Below, in pieces: positions 59,693-64,000 of a stretch of 64,000 nucleotides of DNA. How positions within the stretch are numbered: position 1 is the stretch's first letter; every line of letters starts with the position of its first letter. This stretch comes from a bacterium (lineage in GTDB: Bacteria; Zhuqueibacterota; Zhuqueibacteria; Oleimicrobiales; Geothermoviventaceae): assembly GCA_028275345.1 (NCBI GenBank), contig JAPWUV010000007.1, positions 165,019-229,018 of the forward strand. Reading direction: 5' to 3'. The notes below the pieces were generated by a model. It ran no database searches. It saw only the letters and a program-made list of their open reading frames with translations, and was not told where the DNA came from. Made by a program: the position numbers and the translations under genes.

Positions 59693-60331
59693 ATGGGCGT
59701 CCGGGAAAGGCAGGCGCGAGAGCGAGAAGCGAGGCTCGAGGCCATCCGCAGAGCAGCGCTGTGCTTGTTCGCCGAGCGAGGCTTCGCCGCCACCTCCATG
59801 GATGACGTGGCCGCTGCGGCAGAATTGGGGAAGGGTACGCTCTATTACTATTTCCCGTCGAAGGAGGCGCTGCTGGAGAACGTCCTGGACACCTACGTTC
59901 AGCGCTTCTTCGAGAATCTCCAGGGCAGCATCGACGTCGCCGACGACCTGTTCACCGCGATCCGGAAAATCCTGTTCGCCTACATCGATTTCCACGCCGA
60001 GAACCCGGAGTTCTTCCGCATCCACCACCGGTGGATGACCGAAGGGGTGAGTGAGGCCCACGTCCAGCTGCGAAGATTCCGCGAGCGCTACCGGGAGCTA
60101 CGAGCCCCGCTGGACCGCCTGCTGAAGGAAAAGGCCGAACAGCAGTTCACCGGCCGCCTCTGCCCGGAGGTGATCCTCAATCTCGTGGGCGGCCTGCTCC
60201 TCATCTACGGCGGGCACCTTCAGCGCGGACGAAGCATCGACGAGGTCAGAGAGCTGGTCGAACAGACTCTCACCTTGCTTCAGCACGGGCTTCGCGGCTT
60301 GAGGCTTTCGGAAACGGATCGGTCCAAGTAA
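59693..60331 (+). CDS. TetR-family transcriptional repressor
   Basis: A 212-residue regulator. The N-terminal HTH is AALCLFAERGFAATSMDDVA with recognition helix AAAELGKGTLYYYFPSKEAL; the rest is the helical ligand-binding and dimerisation domain (FAYIDFHAENPEFFRIHHRW). ATG 59693 has only a weak ribosome binding site; a GTG at 59681 is an alternative. The next gene, an RND exporter, begins 17 nt after its stop, so it most likely controls that operon in response to a hydrophobic ligand. Confidence 0.94.
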   Translation: MGVRERQAREREARLEAIRRAALCLFAERGFAATSMDDVAAAAELGKGTLYYYFPSKEALLENVLDTYVQRFFENLQGSIDVADDLFTAIRKILFAYIDFHAENPEFFRIHHRWMTEGVSEAHVQLRRFRERYRELRAPLDRLLKEKAEQQFTGRLCPEVILNLVGGLLLIYGGHLQRGRSIDEVRELVEQTLTLLQHGLRGLRLSETDRSK

Positions 60332-60348
60332 CGCACGGAGAGTTCAGA

Positions 60349-62676
60349 ATGCGGAGATTCTTCCAGGCGGTTGTGGATCACCCGTCTGCGACGCTCGTCG
60401 TCGTGTTTCTTCTGACGGCCTTCTTCGGCTTTTCTCTTCGCCTGCTGAAGGTGGAGACGGACATCGCCGCTTCGCTGCCGAAGGACATCCCGGCAAAGCG
60501 GCTGTACGACCGGATCTCGGAGATCTTCCCCAGCAAGGATGTGATCTTTGTCGTGGCCGAAGCGGGGGATTTCTTTCAGACGCCGGTGATTGAGCAAGTG
60601 GCGGAGCTCACCGAAAGACTCGAGCAGCTGCCAGGCGTTCACTCTGTGATGAGCCCTACCAACGCCAGAGTGATTCGGGCCACACCGGACGGGATGGACG
60701 TGCGGGAGGCTGCGGAAGTGATCCCTCGCACGCCCGAGGAACTTGCGCAGTATCGGGAGCGGCTGCTCGGCAACGAGCTGTTCGTCGGGAGCATCATCTC
60801 GGAAAATGGGCAGGCCGGAGCGCTCCTCCTGTTTCTGAAGAAAGAGGCGCGGGGGAGCGAGGTTGCTCGAGAAGTGCTCAAGGTGCTGGGCGAATCCCGG
60901 GGTCCCGCCAAGCTGTACGCCACTGGCAAGCCGATGGTCAACTACTACCTCGAGCAGGGGATGAATCGCGACTGGGGCCGCCTCATGCCGGTGGTGCTGG
61001 TGGTGGTATTTGTCCTGCCGTACCTGCGTTTTCGCAGCGTGCGGATGGTCCTGCTCCCCTTCGGTGTCGTTGTGATGAGCGTGATCTGGTCCATGGGCAC
61101 CATGGCACTTGTGGGCTCCCCCCTTTCCCACTCGACGACCGTCATGCCCATCCTGCTCATGTCCATTGGGGTGGCGTACGGGATCCACATCCTCAACCGC
61201 TACGTCGCCAATTCCCAACGGATTTCGGACCGGAGGGAGCTCATCCTGGCCACGTTAGACGAGATGAAGAATCCCGTGGTTATGACCTCGCTGACCACGA
61301 TCGCCGGCTTTCTTGCGCTGAACACCTCGCGGGTCAGCTCGCTTCTCCAGCTCGGTTTGTTCACGGCTCTGGGTGTTTTCGTAGCCCTTCTGCTCTCCTT
61401 GACCTTTCTTCCGGCTTGCCTGGCGGTAATGCCCCTGCCGAGGGCAGTGGTCGGGCGGAGGAAAACTCCGCTGTTGGATGCGGGCTTTGTCCGCTACGGC
61501 CAGTTTGTGGTTCGCCGCCGGGGCTGGGTTCTGGCGGGGATCGTCCTCTTGGTCCTGGCCTTCGCCCTCGGTATCCCGCGCATCGTGTTGGAGAGCAACG
61601 ACATCGAGAATTTCCCGCAGGATCATCCGATTCGGCAAGCCCTGGAGGTGGTCGATCGGTACTTCGCCGGGAGTACGACCCTCGAGGTGGTGATGGAGGG
61701 CTCGGAGCCGGATGCCATCAAGGAACCGGCCGTTTTGCAGGCGATGGCTGCCCTGGAGGATACGTTGCGGAAGGACCAGTTGGTGGGAGCCACCATCGGC
61801 CTTGCTGACTACGTGAAGACGATCCACCAGGTCCTGAACGGAGGGGATCCGGCCTATTACCGGGTCCCCGCCGATACGGAAGCGGTGAAATCCGGCATAG
61901 GGGACGAAGAGGAGGGGGCTGTCCACCGAGTGGCGGGAAGGGACCTGATCGCACAATACCTGCAGCTTTACGAGATGTCAGCTGGACCGGAGGACTTCGC
62001 CAACCTGGTGGACTACAACTACCAGAACGCGAAGGTCACCGCTTTTCTTCGCACCAACCGCCGAACGGACCTGAAGCGGATCGACACCGCCATTCGCAAC
62101 TACCTGAAGGCGAATCCGCCTCCGCTCCCGACGGATATCACGGGGAGCTCAGAGCTGTACCTCGCGGTGAACGATCTCGTGGTTTCCGGCCAGCTGAAGA
62201 GCATCCTGGTCTCCCTGATCCTGGTTTTCCTATTGACCTCGATGATGTTCCGTTCCCTGCGGGCCGGGGTCTTCAATGCCATCCCACTGTTCTTCGGCAT
62301 CTTCCTGAATTTCGCTTTCATGGGATGGACCGGGATCTACCTGAACCTCATGACCATGGTCACGTCGAGCATCGCCATCGGCGTGGGTGTCGACTATGCC
62401 ATCCACTTCTACCACCGGTACCAGATGAAGATCTCCGAGGGCCACGACTACGGGGAAGCCACTGTTCGGACAATGCAGGAAGCGGGCACGGCCATTTTCC
62501 TGAACGCCGCCACGGTCGGCTGCGGCTTCGCCATCCTCTTGCTCTCGGAGTTCCGCGGGATTGCGGACATGGGCCTTCTCATCGCGATGACCATGCTCTG
62601 GACCTGCCTCGGCGCTCTGACCATCCTGCCTGTGCTATTCATGACCTTGCGGCCGAAGTTCCGCACGGCTCGATGA
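60349..62676 (+). CDS. RND-superfamily (MMPL/HpnN-like) exporter
   Basis: A 775-residue inner-membrane transporter with 12 predicted helices in two halves, each with a large periplasmic loop. The half-length size and sterol-sensing-like region (TVMPILLMSIGVAYGIHIL) match MMPL/HpnN lipid exporters more than tripartite drug pumps. A proton-relay Asp is visible in the second half (AIGVGVDYAIHFYHRY) while the equivalent place in the first half has Tyr, so the two halves are not equal. With the LolA-like and barrel genes that follow, it probably moves a lipid or hydrophobic compound from the inner membrane to the outer membrane. Confidence 0.92.
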   Translation: MRRFFQAVVDHPSATLVVVFLLTAFFGFSLRLLKVETDIAASLPKDIPAKRLYDRISEIFPSKDVIFVVAEAGDFFQTPVIEQVAELTERLEQLPGVHSVMSPTNARVIRATPDGMDVREAAEVIPRTPEELAQYRERLLGNELFVGSIISENGQAGALLLFLKKEARGSEVAREVLKVLGESRGPAKLYATGKPMVNYYLEQGMNRDWGRLMPVVLVVVFVLPYLRFRSVRMVLLPFGVVVMSVIWSMGTMALVGSPLSHSTTVMPILLMSIGVAYGIHILNRYVANSQRISDRRELILATLDEMKNPVVMTSLTTIAGFLALNTSRVSSLLQLGLFTALGVFVALLLSLTFLPACLAVMPLPRAVVGRRKTPLLDAGFVRYGQFVVRRRGWVLAGIVLLVLAFALGIPRIVLESNDIENFPQDHPIRQALEVVDRYFAGSTTLEVVMEGSEPDAIKEPAVLQAMAALEDTLRKDQLVGATIGLADYVKTIHQVLNGGDPAYYRVPADTEAVKSGIGDEEEGAVHRVAGRDLIAQYLQLYEMSAGPEDFANLVDYNYQNAKVTAFLRTNRRTDLKRIDTAIRNYLKANPPPLPTDITGSSELYLAVNDLVVSGQLKSILVSLILVFLLTSMMFRSLRAGVFNAIPLFFGIFLNFAFMGWTGIYLNLMTMVTSSIAIGVGVDYAIHFYHRYQMKISEGHDYGEATVRTMQEAGTAIFLNAATVGCGFAILLLSEFRGIADMGLLIAMTMLWTCLGALTILPVLFMTLRPKFRTAR

Positions 62677-62851
62677 TCCGGCAGGGCCAATCCTGTCCCG
62701 CGCGGAGGAAAGGGTGTGAAAGCCGGGAGAGGCGACGACAAACCGTGGGTTTGGCCGCGGCGAAGATCGAGCTCGCAGTCAGGGGAAGCGGGAATTTGCG
62801 GCCATTCTCCGGTTTCCGCCGCTTGAAAGAAAGATGAAGGAGGAAAGAGAG

Positions 62852-63646
62852 ATGCGTCGACTTCTGCAGTTTGCGGTCTGGGCTTTGATTCTGGGCTTGG
62901 GGGGATCGGCCTTGAACGCTCAGGAAGACGTAAGCGCGCGCCAGATCATGGAGCGCAGCCTCCAGAGCGGCGACTGGAAAGATATGCAGGGCGATCTGGT
63001 CATGACGCTCACCAATTCGCGGGGACAGCAGCGTATCCGGAAGCTGAAGTTCTACTCCCGGAAACGGAACCCGGACGAGAGCGACATGCTGATGCACTTC
63101 CTCGAGCCGGCTGACGTCCGGGACACCGGTTTTCTCATCATCGAGCACAAGGACGCGGACGACGATCGCTACCTCTACTTGCCAGCCCTCCGTCGCGTCA
63201 ACCGGATCACCGCCAGCGGCCGCGGAGGGAACTTCATGGGCTCGGACTTCAGCTACTACGACATCGGCCGGCCTAAGTTGAACGATTGGAAGTACCGATT
63301 GCTCGGAGAGGAGGCCATCGAAGGCCACGCGTGCTACAAGATCGAATGCTTGCCCGTCACCCCGGAGGTGCAGAGGGATACGAAGTACAGCAAGATTATT
63401 CGCTGGATCCGCAAGGACACATACACCACCATCCATGCGGAGTACTACGACAAGGACGGCCAGCTGTGGAAAGTCCTAGACATCCCTGAGCACAAACTGA
63501 TCGGCGGGGTTTGGTTCGCCACGCACATGATCATGCGAGATGTGCAGATCAAGAACACCAGCGAAATCCGCTTCGAGAACCTGCAGGTGAATGTCGGTCT
63601 CGGCCCGGAGCTCTTCACCGAACGTTATCTGCGACGGGCTTCGTGA
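62852..63646 (+). CDS. LolA-like outer-membrane lipoprotein-sorting-family protein
   Basis: A 264-residue periplasmic protein; signal peptide MRRLLQFAVWALILGLGGSA with cleavage near LNAQ. The remainder is the half-barrel fold of the Pfam LolA_like family (GDLVMTLTNSRGQQRIRKLK, FLEPADVRDTGFLIIEHKDA, YLPALRRVNRI, NFMGSDFSYYDI). Such proteins recur next to RND lipid exporters and are thought to ferry lipids. ATG 62852 has AAGGAGG at good spacing, better than the ATG at 62834. Confidence 0.9.
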   Translation: MRRLLQFAVWALILGLGGSALNAQEDVSARQIMERSLQSGDWKDMQGDLVMTLTNSRGQQRIRKLKFYSRKRNPDESDMLMHFLEPADVRDTGFLIIEHKDADDDRYLYLPALRRVNRITASGRGGNFMGSDFSYYDIGRPKLNDWKYRLLGEEAIEGHACYKIECLPVTPEVQRDTKYSKIIRWIRKDTYTTIHAEYYDKDGQLWKVLDIPEHKLIGGVWFATHMIMRDVQIKNTSEIRFENLQVNVGLGPELFTERYLRRAS

Positions 63647-63691
63647 AGCTGGAGGGCGTCGAAATCCTACGGCACACATTGGGGAGAGGCG

Positions 63692-64000
63692 ATGGTCCAA
63701 AAGCGGATACTTGCCCTTGTGCTCTTGTCGGTGACAGCGATGACCGGCTACGCGCAGCCGAAGTTCGGCGGCTACGTCAAGTTCTACCATCATAACCGGT
63801 TCGAGGGGACGAATGAGGTTTCCCGCACGGGAACGCGCCTGCAGCTGACCGTGCAAGAGACCCTCGGGAGCACGGCGGCCCTGTTCGGTTCGGTGGATTG
63901 CGACGTGGATGAGACCAGAGGCCGCGACGAGTTCTTCTCCGAGCGCGGCGCGTCCGTGGACGTGTACCCAGTGGAGATGTATGTGGACCTTTTCTGGGAA
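63692..64000 (+). CDS. Outer-membrane beta-barrel protein, partial (runs off window)
   Basis: An open frame from ATG 63692 to the window end (103 residues, no stop), after GGGGAGAGGCG. It begins with a signal peptide (MVQKRILALVLLSVTAMTGY, cleavage near AQPKF) and continues as alternating beta-strand sequence (KFGGYVKFYHHNRFEG, RTGTRLQLTVQETL, AALFGSVDCDVDETRG). It is the third component of the RND/LolA-like operon, probably the outer-membrane partner, of the DUF1302/porin-like kind often found in this position. Only the N-terminus is visible. Confidence 0.8.
   Translation, partial: MVQKRILALVLLSVTAMTGYAQPKFGGYVKFYHHNRFEGTNEVSRTGTRLQLTVQETLGSTAALFGSVDCDVDETRGRDEFFSERGASVDVYPVEMYVDLFWE

Overview
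The window looks like chromosomal DNA (roughly 60% GC by eye) from an uncultured Gram-negative bacterium of the Fibrobacteres-Chlorobi-Bacteroidetes superphylum, most like candidate division KSB1 or Calditrichota. The reasons are: five secreted proteins end in a type-IX-secretion-like C-terminal domain (motifs such as NYPNPFNPSTTI and a basic-hydrophobic tail); there is a PorV/PorQ-type outer-membrane barrel, a TonB-dependent receptor with an N-terminal carboxypeptidase-regulatory-like domain, two GT9 glycosyltransferases and an LpxL-type acyltransferase. This taxonomic placement is inference.

Layout. 341-10181 (minus): an ABC-class ATPase of COG3044 type, a porin-like barrel, a lipoprotein serpin, a three-module Cys/His-repeat protein with a DUF483-like N-terminus, and a large beta-propeller/HEAT protein. 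10910-12979 (minus): a single-domain response regulator behind a GAF/HD-GYP c-di-GMP phosphodiesterase. 13558-17787 (plus): a tightly coupled six-gene operon (Sua5/TsaC, YwlE-like phosphatase, GT9, DUF3108, QueF, QueC). 18086-21390 (minus): Yip1-like membrane protein, free-methionine-R-sulfoxide reductase and a Ktr/Trk potassium uptake pair. 22022-27011: a small HELEH-motif secreted protein, a GH9 cellulase-like enzyme, and GT9 plus LpxL-type envelope genes.

The centrepiece is 27151-48706 (plus), a polysaccharide-utilisation-like locus. A LacI regulator with a good sigma70-type promoter and two operator-like inverted repeats is followed by a secreted CBM-like repeat protein, a TonB-dependent receptor, a 1049-aa secreted protein, a PorV-like barrel, a sugar ABC importer lacking its ATPase, two secreted proteins of unknown family, a GH2 beta-mannosidase and a GH130 mannoside phosphorylase, and it ends at a strong intrinsic terminator. 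The inferred job is uptake of beta-mannan or glucomannan oligosaccharides and their phosphorolytic breakdown. The CBM-like gene holds a perfect 740-bp direct repeat written in codons unlike its surroundings.

48759-53816 (minus) is mostly housekeeping: an exported M55 aminopeptidase, CoaX, BirA, XerD, a QueG-like iron-sulfur protein, a small unknown protein, and a cold-shock protein whose leader carries a long-range inverted repeat and a possible leader peptide. 54598-59307 (minus) is a second polysaccharide module: GH28-like protein, alginate-lyase-family protein and a Tat-exported sulfatase. 59627-64000 (plus) is a TetR-controlled operon with an RND/MMPL exporter, a LolA-like protein and an outer-membrane barrel that runs off the window. 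No tRNA, rRNA, CRISPR array, insertion sequence or prophage was recognised.
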